Assembly (NCBI GenBank): GCA_023394015.1
Contig: JAEXBL010000052.1
Location: forward strand, 1-6,172
Direction: 5' to 3'
Length of the DNA: 6,172 nucleotides
Origin: Pseudomonadota bacterium
GTDB taxonomy: Bacteria; Pseudomonadota; Gammaproteobacteria; Burkholderiales; Burkholderiaceae_C
In this document: piece by piece, positions 1 to 5,450 of the stretch
Layout of the letters: the number at the start of each line of letters is the position of its first letter
How positions within the stretch are numbered: the first letter of the stretch is position 1
Notes under the pieces: generated by a model
What the model was told of the DNA's origin: nothing
Databases searched by the model: none
What the model saw: only the letters and a program-made list of their open reading frames with translations
Position numbers and translations under genes: made by a program

Positions 1-156
1 CTCCAGCAGGCCGTGCTCGCGGTACTTGGGATGTTTTTCGATGAACGGCCACAGCGACATCAGCACCTCGCGCACCGCCTGCAGAAACTCGGGCTGCAGC
101 GGGTCGCGCTGCTCGATCTGGCGCAGAAAATCATTCAGGCTGGTGGATGTCTTCAA
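1..156 (-). CDS. gdhA: NADP-specific glutamate dehydrogenase, N-terminal part (runs off the left edge)
   Basis: This enzyme catalyses the reversible reductive amination of 2-oxoglutarate with ammonium and NADPH to give L-glutamate in the cytoplasm. Only the first 52 codons are in the window. They follow the start of E. coli GdhA closely: SLNDFL near residue 6, then QRDPLQPEF, QAVREV, LWPFIEKHPKYR and LLE at the edge. These belong to the N-terminal helical region of the hexameric bacterial family, so no catalytic residue is visible. The start is placed at a TTG (156-154). It lies 6 bases after a perfect AAGGAG, and it gives exactly the same distance to the SL-x-x-FL motif as the E. coli start. 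Two in-frame ATG codons at 207-202 would add about 17 residues but have no clear ribosome site. The gene lies 199 bases beyond hisF on the same strand, with a probable terminator between, so it is likely a separate transcript. The family call is firm; the start is less so. Confidence 0.9.
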   Translation of the reverse strand, partial: MKTSTSLNDFLRQIEQRDPLQPEFLQAVREVLMSLWPFIEKHPKYREHGLLE

Positions 157-314
157 GAGGGGCTCCTTGGTTGGGTGCGCATGGGCGTCGACTGCTTGAG
201 CCATCATGCGCCAGGCTCGGCCGGCGCTGGCTGATGAAACGCAAAGGTCGGATGCTCTGTTTTGAATAGCTAGCGGCGCGGTCGGCGTTGCCGCCGGGGC
301 AGGTATTTTCGCGC
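157..314. other. Noncoding gap between hisF terminator and gdhA
   Basis: No credible gene is seen here. The stretch should hold the gdhA promoter, but no convincing -35/-10 pair was found. An AT-richer patch at 254-274 contains an imperfect inverted repeat, GCTCT (254-258) with ATAGC (266-270), around a TTTTG core. It could be a promoter element or a small protein-binding site, and nothing more can be claimed. Confidence 0.4.
163..168 (-). promoter_or_regulatory. Ribosome binding site AAGGAG of gdhA
   Basis: AAGGAG on the minus strand ends 6 bases before the TTG at 156-154. It is the strongest Shine-Dalgarno match seen in the window. It decides for the TTG start over the upstream ATG pair at 207-202. 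Confidence 0.7.
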
Positions 315-355
315 AAAAACACGGCAACCCCGACACGGCGGCGGCGGGCGCCGTG
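315..355 (-). terminator. Probable rho-independent terminator after hisF
   Basis: On the minus strand CACGGC (355-350) starts directly after the hisF TAG. It can pair with GCCGTG (325-320), which is followed at once by TTTTT (319-315), so this hairpin plus T-run has terminator form, although its loop is long (24 bases). A competing and tighter hairpin pairs CACGGCG (355-349) with CGCCGTG (340-334) across 8 bases, but no T-run follows it directly. The position, just after the last his gene and before gdhA, fits an operon end. The long loop keeps confidence moderate. Confidence 0.45.
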
Positions 356-1135
356 CTACAGGCGCACCGTGATGCCGCGCCGGGCCATGTGCTGCTTGGC
401 CTGGGCGATGGTGTATTCGCCGTAATGAAAGATGCTGGCGGCCAGCACCGCGTCGGCCAGGCCGATCTGCACGCCGTCGGCCAGGTGGTCCAGGTTGCCC
501 ACGCCGCCCGAGGCGATCACCGGCACCGGCACGGCCTCGGCCACGGCGCGGGTCAGCTCCAGGTCGAAGCCGCTCTTGGTGCCGTCGCGGTCCATGCTGG
601 TCAGCAGGATCTCGCCGGCGCCATGCTCGGCCATCTGCCTGGCCCAGGCCACGGCATCGAGGCCGGTGTTCTGGCGCCCGCCGTGGCTGTAGACGTCCCA
701 GCCCTCGCCGCGCGCGGCCACTTCGTCGCCCACGCGGCGCTTGGCGTCGATGGCGACGACGATGCACTGCGCGCCGTATTTGGCCGAAGCCTCGCGGATC
801 ACCTGCGGGTTGGCAATGGCGGCCGAATTGAAGCTGGTCTTGTCGGCCCCGGCGTTCAGCAGGCGCCGCACGTCCTCCACCGTGCGCACGCCGCCGCCCA
901 CGGTGAGCGGGATGAACACCCGCGAGGCCACGGCCTCGATGATGGGCAGGATCAGGTCGCGCTGGTCGCTGGTGGCGGTGATGTCGAGAAAAGTGAGCTC
1001 GTCGGCGCCCTGCTCGTTGTAGCGCGCGGCGATCTCCACCGGGTCGCCCGCATCGCGCAGCTCGACGAAGTTGACGCCCTTGACCACGCGGCCGCCGGTG
1101 ACGTCGAGGCAGGGAATGATGCGTTTGGCCAGCAT
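356..1135 (-). CDS. hisF: Imidazole glycerol phosphate synthase, cyclase subunit HisF
   Basis: HisF is the cyclase half of IGP synthase. It takes ammonia made by HisH and converts PRFAR to imidazoleglycerol phosphate and AICAR, in the fifth step of histidine synthesis. The 259-residue product has the usual length and a complete (beta/alpha)8 barrel. Key features are [12 protein letters not shown] at the N-terminus with catalytic Asp11, VAIDAKR with catalytic Asp130, the phosphate-binding VGGGVR (79-84) and IASGGVG (207-213) loops, and [10 protein letters not shown] (177-186). The chosen ATG (1135) gives the canonical family N-terminus and has GAGG 8 bases upstream (1147-1144). An earlier in-frame ATG (1156) adds seven residues (MNHEAQP) and overlaps the hisA stop as ATGA, so coupling from there is also possible. 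The gene is last in the his run; the stop is TAG. There is no sign of damage, and hisI does not follow as expected. Confidence 0.97.
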   Translation of the reverse strand: MLAKRIIPCLDVTGGRVVKGVNFVELRDAGDPVEIAARYNEQGADELTFLDITATSDQRDLILPIIEAVASRVFIPLTVGGGVRTVEDVRRLLNAGADKTSFNSAAIANPQVIREASAKYGAQCIVVAIDAKRRVGDEVAARGEGWDVYSHGGRQNTGLDAVAWARQMAEHGAGEILLTSMDRDGTKSGFDLELTRAVAEAVPVPVIASGGVGNLDHLADGVQIGLADAVLAASIFHYGEYTIAQAKQHMARRGITVRL

Positions 1136-1152
1136 GGGTTGCGCCTCGTGGT

Positions 1153-1902
1153 TCATGCGGCGGCGTCGCTCAACTCGTCCGCGCGCTGCTGCGCGGCGGC
1201 AAAGTCCAAGTCGCCGGTGTAGATGGCGCGGCCGGCGATCACGCCTTCGACGCCCTCGCCCTCGACCGCGCACAGCGCCTCGATGTCGGCCATGCTCGAC
1301 AGCCCGCCCGAGGCGATGACCGGGATGGTGGAGGCCTGGGCCAGCTTCACCGTGGCGTCGATGTTGATGCCGGTCAGCATGCCGTCGCGGCCGATGTCGG
1401 TGTAGATGATGGAGTCGACGCCCCAGTCCTCGAACTTCTTGGCCAGGTCGCCCACCTCGTGGCCGGTCATCTTGCTCCAGCCGTCGGTGGCGACCTTGCC
1501 GTCCTTGGCGTCCAGGCCGACGATGATGTGGCCGCCGAAAGTGGTGCAGGCGTCTTTCAGAAAGCCCGGGTTCTTCACCGCCGCGGTGCCGATGATGACG
1601 TAGCTGAGTCCCAGGTCGATGTACTGCTCGATGGTGTCCAGGTCGCGGATGCCGCCGCCCAGTTGCACCGGGATCTCGTCGCCCACGGCCTTCAGGATCG
1701 CCTTGATGGCCCCCAGGTTCTTCGGCTTGCCGGCAAAGGCGCCGTTCAGGTCCACCAGGTGCAGGCGGCGCGCGCCCTGTGCCAGCCAGTGCGTGGCCAT
1801 GTCGGCGGGCGATTCGCTGAAGGTGGTGACCTGGTCCATATCGCCCTGTTTCAGGCGCACGCAATGCCCGTCTTTCAAGTCGATGGCGGGAATGATCAGC
1901 AT
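1153..1902 (-). CDS. hisA: ProFAR isomerase HisA
   Basis: HisA catalyses the Amadori rearrangement of ProFAR to PRFAR, step four of histidine synthesis, in the cytoplasm. The 249-residue product is a full-length (beta/alpha)8 barrel. Visible marks are the N-terminal [12 protein letters not shown] with the first catalytic Asp8, LGGGIRD (81-87) and IASGGL (196-201) phosphate-binding loops, GLDAKDG with the second catalytic Asp131, a tryptophan at 142 in the substrate loop, and [10 protein letters not shown] (167-176). The ATG at 1902 is the canonical family start, but there is no good Shine-Dalgarno in front of it. The end (TGA 1155-1153) overlaps an ATG for the longer hisF form as ATGA. The gene sits between hisH and hisF, the common arrangement, so the isomerase and both IGP synthase subunits are made together. 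An 84-base gap with a GC hairpin separates it from hisH. Confidence 0.97.
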   Translation of the reverse strand: MLIIPAIDLKDGHCVRLKQGDMDQVTTFSESPADMATHWLAQGARRLHLVDLNGAFAGKPKNLGAIKAILKAVGDEIPVQLGGGIRDLDTIEQYIDLGLSYVIIGTAAVKNPGFLKDACTTFGGHIIVGLDAKDGKVATDGWSKMTGHEVGDLAKKFEDWGVDSIIYTDIGRDGMLTGINIDATVKLAQASTIPVIASGGLSSMADIEALCAVEGEGVEGVIAGRAIYTGDLDFAAAQQRADELSDAAA

Positions 1903-1933
1903 GGTGAGAAGTGGGTGATTGAAGGCATCGGCA

Positions 1934-1952
1934 CCCGCGCATCCGGCGCGGG
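1934..1952 (-). repeat. GC hairpin in the hisH-hisA gap
   Basis: Perfect 7-bp inverted repeat CCCGCGC (1934-1940) and GCGCGGG (1946-1952) around a 5-base loop. It lies in the 84-base space between the hisH stop and the hisA start. No T-run follows on the minus strand, so it does not look like a terminator. It might act as an RNA-stability or processing element, but in GC-rich DNA chance is a real alternative. Confidence 0.4.
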
Positions 1953-1986
1953 CAGCTGTCGATTGGGGGTGGCGATCAGGACTGGA

Positions 1987-2658
1987 TCACGGATTCCAGT
2001 GCAGGAAGTTGCGGTAAAGGGCCAAGCCCTGGTCGGCACTTTTTTCCGGGTGGAACTGGGTGGCAAAAATATTATCGCGTGCCACCGCCGAGGTAAAGCG
2101 CAGGCCGTATTCGGTTTCCCCCACGCTGTGACGAGGGTCCAGCGGGCAAGCATAAAAGCTGTGCACGAAGTAGAACCATTCGCCATCGGGCACCTGGCCC
2201 CACACCGGGTGCGGGCGGCGCTGGTGCACGCGGTTCCAGCCCATTTGCGGCACCTTGAGCCGGCTGCCGTCGGGCGCGCGCTGGCCGGCCAGGTCGAAGC
2301 GGCGCACCTCGCCACCGATCAGGCCCAGGCCCGGCGTGCCGGCGGCGGTGTGGCCTTCGGCGCTGTGGTCGAGCAGCATCTGCATGCCCACGCAGACGCC
2401 GAACAGCGGCTTCGACGCCGCCGCCTCGAGCACCGATTCGAGCAGGCCCGAGTCGCGCAACTCGCGCATGCAGTCGGCCATGGCGCCCTGCCCCGGCAGC
2501 ACCACGCGGTGGGCACGGTGCACCACCTGCGCATCGTGCGTGATGACGGCGTTGACCCGCGTGTCGGCAGTGGCATGGATCACCGCCTGCGCCACCGAGC
2601 GCAGGTTGCCCATGCCGTAATCGACCACGGCCACCGTCTGGTTCACTGCTGAATTCAT
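1987..2658 (-). CDS. hisH: Imidazole glycerol phosphate synthase, glutamine amidotransferase subunit HisH
   Basis: HisH hydrolyses glutamine and channels the ammonia to HisF in the IGP synthase heterodimer. The 223-residue product is a class I (triad) glutamine amidotransferase. [12 protein letters not shown] lies at 11-22, the oxyanion-strand motif LPGQGAM at 54-60, the nucleophile Cys89 in GVCVGMQ, and the His203/Glu205 pair in FHPEKS. The MGWNRV and FVHSFYA segments typical of HisH are at 139-144 and 165-170. The ATG at 2658 is preferred. A GTG at 2676 would add six residues (MRAPKA) but falls in the loop of a hairpin, and neither start has a strong ribosome site. It is separated from hisB by only 53 bases, so no extra gene (such as a marC-like gene, found here in some relatives) is present. 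The triad is complete and the protein should be active. Confidence 0.96.
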   Translation of the reverse strand: MNSAVNQTVAVVDYGMGNLRSVAQAVIHATADTRVNAVITHDAQVVHRAHRVVLPGQGAMADCMRELRDSGLLESVLEAAASKPLFGVCVGMQMLLDHSAEGHTAAGTPGLGLIGGEVRRFDLAGQRAPDGSRLKVPQMGWNRVHQRRPHPVWGQVPDGEWFYFVHSFYACPLDPRHSVGETEYGLRFTSAVARDNIFATQFHPEKSADQGLALYRNFLHWNP

Positions 2659-2665
2659 AGCTTTT

Positions 2666-2686
2666 GGCGCTCGCACATCCAGCGCC
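2666..2686 (-). repeat. Hairpin just upstream of the hisH start
   Basis: GGCGCT (2666-2671) and AGCGCC (2681-2686) form a perfect 6-bp inverted repeat with a 9-base loop. On the minus strand the stem is followed by AAAAGCT and then the hisH ATG. It lies in the hisB-hisH gap and contains the alternative GTG codon in its loop. It could tune translation of hisH, but the stem is short and chance is plausible. Confidence 0.35.
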
Positions 2687-2711
2687 GGAAGCCGATTCTA
2701 TTCAGGGCCGC

Positions 2712-3308
2712 TCAAAGGCTGCCCTTGGTGGACGGGATGGTGCCGGCCATGCGCGCATCGGGCGTGAGGGCCATGCGCAGCGCGCGGCCGAAGGCCTTGA
2801 AGATGGTCTCCGCCTGGTGGTGCGCGTTCACGCCCTTCAGGTTGTCGATGTGCACGCTGGCGAAGGCGTGGTTGACGAAGCCCTGGAAGAACTCGTGAAT
2901 GAGCTGCGTGTCCAGCTGGCCGATCATGGCGCTGGTGAAGGGCATGTCGGCAAACAGCCCGGGCCGGCCCGAGAGGTCGATCACCACGCGGCTCAAGGCC
3001 TCGTCCAGCGGCACGTAGCTGTGGCCGTAGCGGGTGATGCCCTGCTTGTCGCCCACGGCCTGGCGCACGGCCTGGCCGATGCAGATGCCCACGTCTTCCA
3101 CCGTGTGGTGGCCGTCGATGTGCAGGTCGCCGTCGCAGTGCACGTCCAGGTCGATCAGGCCGTGGCGGGCGATCTGGTCCAGCATGTGGTCGAAAAAGCC
3201 GATGCCGGTGGCCAGCTTCGACTGGCCGGTGCCGTCGAGGTTGAGCTTGACGGTGATCCTGGTTTCGGCGGTGTCGCGCGAGATCTCGGCGGTGCGGGGG
3301 GTGTTCAT
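2712..3308 (-). CDS. hisB: Imidazoleglycerol-phosphate dehydratase HisB (monofunctional)
   Basis: HisB removes water from imidazoleglycerol phosphate to give imidazoleacetol phosphate, step six of histidine synthesis. It is a manganese enzyme that forms a 24-mer in the known family. The 198-residue product covers only the dehydratase; the histidinol-phosphatase domain fused to it in E. coli is absent, as is usual in betaproteobacteria. The paired metal-binding motifs are visible: DGHHTVED (65-72) and NAHHQAE (161-167), plus [13 protein letters not shown] (38-50). The C-terminal PSTKGSL matches the family end. The ATG at 3308 is favoured because GGAG (3321-3318) stands 9 bases before it. Another ATG at 3323 directly abuts the hisC stop and adds MEQAA, but it lacks a ribosome site. 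Tight spacing to hisC implies co-transcription and translational coupling. Confidence 0.96.
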   Translation of the reverse strand: MNTPRTAEISRDTAETRITVKLNLDGTGQSKLATGIGFFDHMLDQIARHGLIDLDVHCDGDLHIDGHHTVEDVGICIGQAVRQAVGDKQGITRYGHSYVPLDEALSRVVIDLSGRPGLFADMPFTSAMIGQLDTQLIHEFFQGFVNHAFASVHIDNLKGVNAHHQAETIFKAFGRALRMALTPDARMAGTIPSTKGSL

Positions 3309-3323
3309 GGCAGCTTGCTCCAT

Positions 3324-4394
3324 TCAGTCGGTCAGTAGGGCTTGCAGCGCGTTCAGCAAGGCATCGGTTTGCGCCTCGGTGCCGACGCTGATGCGCAGGA
3401 AGTCGGCGATGCGCGCGGGTTGGCGAAAGTGGCGCACCAGGATGCGGCGCTCGCGCAGCGCCGCGGCCAGCCGGGCGCCATCGCGCCGGGGCCAGCGCGC
3501 AAACACGAAGTTGGCGCTGGACGGCAGCACCTCGGCGCCCAGCCCCTGCAGCGCGGCGGTCAGGCGCTCGCGGGTGGCGATGATGCGCGCGCGGGTGGAC
3601 TCGAACCAAGCCACGTCCTCGATCGCGGCGCGCGCGCCGGCCTGGGCCAGGCGGTCGAGCGGGTAGGAGTTGAAGCTGTCCTTGACGCGCACCAGCGCCT
3701 CGATCAATTCAAGCTGCCCCAGCGCGTAGCCCACGCGCAGGCCGGCCAGCGCGCGCGACTTGGACAGCGTGCGCACCACCAGCAGCTGCGGATAGGCGTC
3801 GATCAGCGTGGCCGCGGATTCGGCGCCGAAGTCCACGTAGGCCTCGTCCACCACCACCACGCTGTCCGGGTTGCCGTCCAGCAGGCGCCGCAGCTCGCCC
3901 AGGGGCAGCGCGATGCCGGTGGGCGCGTTGGGGTTGGGCAGCACGATACCGCCGTTCGGCCCGGCGCCCAGGTAGTCGTCGACCCGGATGGCGAAGTCGT
4001 CGGCCAGCGCAATCTCGCGCGTGGCGATGCCGTACAGCCGCGCGTACACCGGGTAGAAGCTGTAGCTGATGTCCGGGTGCAGCAGCGGCGCGGGGTGGCG
4101 CAGCAAGGCCATGAAGACATGGGCCAGCACCTCGTCCGAGCCGTTGCCGACGAACACCTGCTCGGCGCGCAGGCCGTGGTGCGCGGCCACGGCCTGGCGC
4201 AGCGCGCTGGACTGCGGATCGGGGTACAGGCGCAGCGCATCGCCGCTTGCGGCCGCGATGGCGGCCAGCACGGCCTCGCTCGGCCCGTAGGGGCATTCAT
4301 TGGTGTTCAGCTTGACGAGGCCGTCCACCTTGGGCTGCTCGCCCGGCACATAGGGGGTGAGCTGGTGAACGATGTCGCTCCAGTAGCGGCTCAT
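3324..4394 (-). CDS. hisC: Histidinol-phosphate aminotransferase HisC
   Basis: HisC is a PLP-dependent fold-type I aminotransferase. It transfers an amino group from glutamate to imidazoleacetol phosphate to form histidinol phosphate, step seven. The 356-residue product has the usual length. Visible motifs are [12 protein letters not shown] (28-39), GNGSDE (83-88), NPNAPTG (154-160), DEAYVDF (183-189), the PLP lysine Lys212 in [16 protein letters not shown] (209-224), and the substrate-binding arginine in FLRISVGT (332-339). The start ATG gives [21 protein letters not shown], a typical beginning for betaproteobacterial HisC, but the ribosome site is weak. It is the first his gene in this window. 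hisD does not precede it; instead a 177-base repeat-rich leader and then vapC are found. Its stop touches the first ATG available to hisB. Confidence 0.97.
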   Translation of the reverse strand: MSRYWSDIVHQLTPYVPGEQPKVDGLVKLNTNECPYGPSEAVLAAIAAASGDALRLYPDPQSSALRQAVAAHHGLRAEQVFVGNGSDEVLAHVFMALLRHPAPLLHPDISYSFYPVYARLYGIATREIALADDFAIRVDDYLGAGPNGGIVLPNPNAPTGIALPLGELRRLLDGNPDSVVVVDEAYVDFGAESAATLIDAYPQLLVVRTLSKSRALAGLRVGYALGQLELIEALVRVKDSFNSYPLDRLAQAGARAAIEDVAWFESTRARIIATRERLTAALQGLGAEVLPSSANFVFARWPRRDGARLAAALRERRILVRHFRQPARIADFLRISVGTEAQTDALLNALQALLTD

Positions 4395-4450
4395 GGTCGG
4401 GGGCTTTCTGCAAGAGGGTTTTGGTGGTGAAGGCTTCGGTCATCCACGGC

Positions 4451-4577
4451 GCATGACGAATGACCGCGCTCTGGCGAGCGCATGACCAATGACAAAAGGG
4501 TTCGGCCCACACGGCGCCCTGTCATTTGTCATGGCGCGAAAGCGCCGGTCATCGAGCGCAGCGAGGTCATGTCATTC
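4451..4577. repeat. Nested ATGAC/GTCAT dyad array in the hisC leader
   Basis: Four ATGAC words (starting 4453, 4460, 4482, 4489) fill the left half and five GTCAT words (starting 4521, 4528, 4548, 4566, 4571) the right half, centred near 4507. GCATGAC-N-AATGAC occurs at 4451-4464 and 4480-4493, and nearly the same 14 bases occur inverted at 4521-4534. The inner arms, 4482-4500 and 4517-4532, are imperfect inverted repeats. Small hairpins sit in mirrored positions: GCGCTC-TGGC-GAGCGC (4466-4481) and GGCGC-GAAA-GCGCC (4533-4546, a GNRA-type tetraloop on the plus strand). The array overlaps the vapC stop codon and occupies most of the gap to hisC. It resembles a compound REP-like element, and could also work as a vapC terminator or a hisC leader structure. 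The symmetry is seen directly; the function is unknown. Confidence 0.65.
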
Positions 4578-5024
4578 CTCGGCGGGCGGCAGTTCGTCGG
4601 GGCCGACGAGGTAGGGGTTGAGCACCTGCACGGTCTCGAAGCGCTGCTGGTGCGGCAAGTCCTCGCTCAGCAGGTAGTGGCAGCCCTGCTGCTGGGCCGA
4701 CGAGACGATCAGCGCGTCCCAGTAGCCCAGCGCGTGGCGGTCCTGCAGCGCCCAGGCGCCGTCGATCACGTAGGTGTCCAGGTGCGGCGGCTGCCACTGG
4801 CGCAGGTTGCGCACCTGCGCGCGCGCCTGCTGCACCGGCATGCGGGCGCGAAAGCGGGTGATGGCGTTGTGGTACAGCTCGTTCAGCACCTGCGTGCTGA
4901 TGCGCCCGGCGCGGTTGGTCCAACACCAGCGCACCCAGTCGCGCGCCCCTGCCAGCCGGGCCGGGTCGCGCTCGTCGGCGGTGTGCAGGAACACCGGGGT
5001 GTCGACAAAGACCAGCGGCGTCAT
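4572..5024 (-). CDS. PIN-domain ribonuclease toxin, VapC type
   Basis: This is a likely toxin of a type II toxin-antitoxin pair, a small metal-dependent endoribonuclease that the family uses against RNA such as tRNA. The 150-residue product spans one PIN domain. The acidic set expected at the active site is present: Asp8 in VFVDTPVFL, Glu49 in STQVLNELYHN, Asp103 in LGYWDALIV, and Asp122 in LLSEDL. The length fits VapC (about 130-150). The start ATG overlaps the antitoxin stop as ATGA (5024-5021), and there is only a weak GAGA-like ribosome site, so translation is probably coupled to the antitoxin. The stop codon lies inside the repeat array in front of hisC. The PIN-domain call is strong; the target and whether it is still toxic cannot be read from the sequence. 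Confidence 0.88.
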   Translation of the reverse strand: MTPLVFVDTPVFLHTADERDPARLAGARDWVRWCWTNRAGRISTQVLNELYHNAITRFRARMPVQQARAQVRNLRQWQPPHLDTYVIDGAWALQDRHALGYWDALIVSSAQQQGCHYLLSEDLPHQQRFETVQVLNPYLVGPDELPPAEE

Positions 5025-5239
5025 TGGATCTCGCTCAGGCGCAGGTAGGGCCCGTCGCTCTCGCCCCAGGACTCGAAGCGCAGCGCCGCGCGCATGGCCT
5101 GCGCGTAGGCGTCTTCCTGGCGCATCTTCTCGGCCAGCATCTCGCCCACCATGCGCGAGACGCTGCTGCCGCGCCTGGCCGCCTCCACCCGCGCCCATTC
5201 GAGCACGCTGTCTTCGACGGTGATGGTGACGTTCTTCAT
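5021..5239 (-). CDS. Ribbon-helix-helix antitoxin, VapB-like
   Basis: This is the cognate antitoxin of the PIN toxin encoded directly downstream. The 72-residue product begins MKNVTITVEDSVLEWARVEA, a beta strand followed by helix A. Next come the turn RRGSSVSRMVGEML (23-34) and helix B, which is the ribbon-helix-helix DNA-binding fold at about residues 1-40. The charged C-terminal tail (41-72) would be the toxin-binding part. The gene ends with a 4-base ATGA overlap with the toxin gene, the usual antitoxin-first order. The ATG at 5239 is chosen because the family N-terminus starts there; another at 5251 would add MILP. Neither has a Shine-Dalgarno. A TATGAT box ends 7 bases upstream, so a leaderless or near-leaderless message is possible. 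Two tandem palindromes upstream are a likely autoregulatory operator. Confidence 0.87.
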   Translation of the reverse strand: MKNVTITVEDSVLEWARVEAARRGSSVSRMVGEMLAEKMRQEDAYAQAMRAALRFESWGESDGPYLRLSEIQ

Positions 5240-5246
5240 GGGCAGA

Positions 5247-5252
5247 ATCATA
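5247..5252 (-). promoter_or_regulatory. Candidate -10 box of the antitoxin-toxin operon
   Basis: TATGAT (5 of 6 to TATAAT) on the minus strand lies 7 bases before the antitoxin ATG at 5239. Transcription would then start at about 5241-5239, leaving almost no leader. No good -35 is seen at 16-18 bases upstream (TTCGTG at 5274-5269 is poor). The box touches the proximal palindrome, so a bound repressor would block it. Confidence 0.45.
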
Positions 5253-5281
5253 CACGAACTTCGTGCTACACGAACTTCGTG
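5251..5281. promoter_or_regulatory. Tandem palindromic operator upstream of the antitoxin gene
   Basis: The 15-mer TACACGAACTTCGTG occurs twice exactly, at 5251-5265 and 5267-5281, with a 16-base period. Each copy contains a perfect 6-bp inverted repeat CACGAA-C-TTCGTG with one central base (5253-5265 and 5269-5281). Ribbon-helix-helix antitoxins commonly bind such short palindromes next to their own promoter to repress the operon with the toxin. The position directly upstream of the antitoxin start and on top of the candidate promoter fits this. Binding itself is inference. Confidence 0.7.
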
Positions 5282-5336
5282 GTGCCGTGGCCACCACCGC
5301 TTCATGGCCTCTTGATGACGGCCGCACTGGGATCGA

Positions 5337-5348
5337 CCCCAGCTGGGG
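5337..5348. repeat. 12-bp perfect palindrome in the divergent region
   Basis: CCCCAGCTGGGG reads the same on both strands. It lies midway between the antitoxin operator and the plus-strand gene at 5451. It could be a dimeric-regulator site for either direction. No other copy is seen in the window, so its role is open. Confidence 0.4.
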
Positions 5349-5372
5349 CGCTTACCAGCTCGTAACGCGCCG

Positions 5373-5413
5373 GATGGCGTAGCGCGCGGTGCTGCGCTGC
5401 AATACACGCCATC
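5373..5413. repeat. Long bulged stem-loop in the divergent region
   Basis: GATGGCGT (5373-5380) and ACGCCATC (5406-5413) are perfect 8-bp inverted repeats. Inside them AGCGC (5381-5385) pairs with GCGCT (5394-5398), stacking directly on the outer stem with an 8-base loop and a 7-base bulge on one side (5399-5405). It would lie in the 5' leader of the gene at 5451 if transcription starts upstream of it. No T-run follows on either strand, so a simple terminator is unlikely. Confidence 0.5.
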
Positions 5414-5431
5414 GCCCCGCGCCCGCGGGGC
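5414..5431. repeat. GC hairpin near the start of the plus-strand gene
   Basis: GCCCCGCG (5414-5421) and CGCGGGGC (5424-5431) form an 8-bp inverted repeat with only 2 bases between, so a real hairpin would have about 7 pairs and a 4-base loop. It starts one base after the bulged stem-loop and ends 19 bases before the ATG at 5451. It could hinder or shape translation, or be a chance product of high GC. Confidence 0.4.
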
Positions 5432-5450
5432 CCACGCAACGCCCCCACCC

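Noticed and set aside
131..322. 63-codon minus-strand frame overlapping the gdhA start
   Set aside because: It has no ribosome site and no family resemblance, and it runs into gdhA in the wrong frame.
353..1222. Long plus-strand open frame (289 codons) opposite hisF
   Set aside because: It is antisense to a firm hisF, its His/Ala/Gly-rich product resembles no family, and such open frames are expected opposite GC-rich genes.
1136..1942. Upstream extension of the hisF frame through hisA
   Set aside because: The extension is Arg/His-rich and lies out of frame over intact hisA. HisF family conservation begins at MLAKRII.
1459..2652. Plus-strand open frame of 397 codons opposite hisA and hisH
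   Set aside because: It crosses two well-supported genes on the other strand and its product is low-complexity with no recognisable motif.
3342..4430. Plus-strand open frame of 362 codons opposite hisC
   Set aside because: Antisense shadow of hisC, which has all its catalytic residues in the real frame.
4297..4512. Possible histidine leader peptide before hisC
   Set aside because: The frame overlaps hisC and has no run of histidine codons, so it is not a HisL-type attenuator.
4451..4577. CRISPR array
   Set aside because: The repeated words are too short and in both orientations, and the spacing does not form regular repeat-spacer units.
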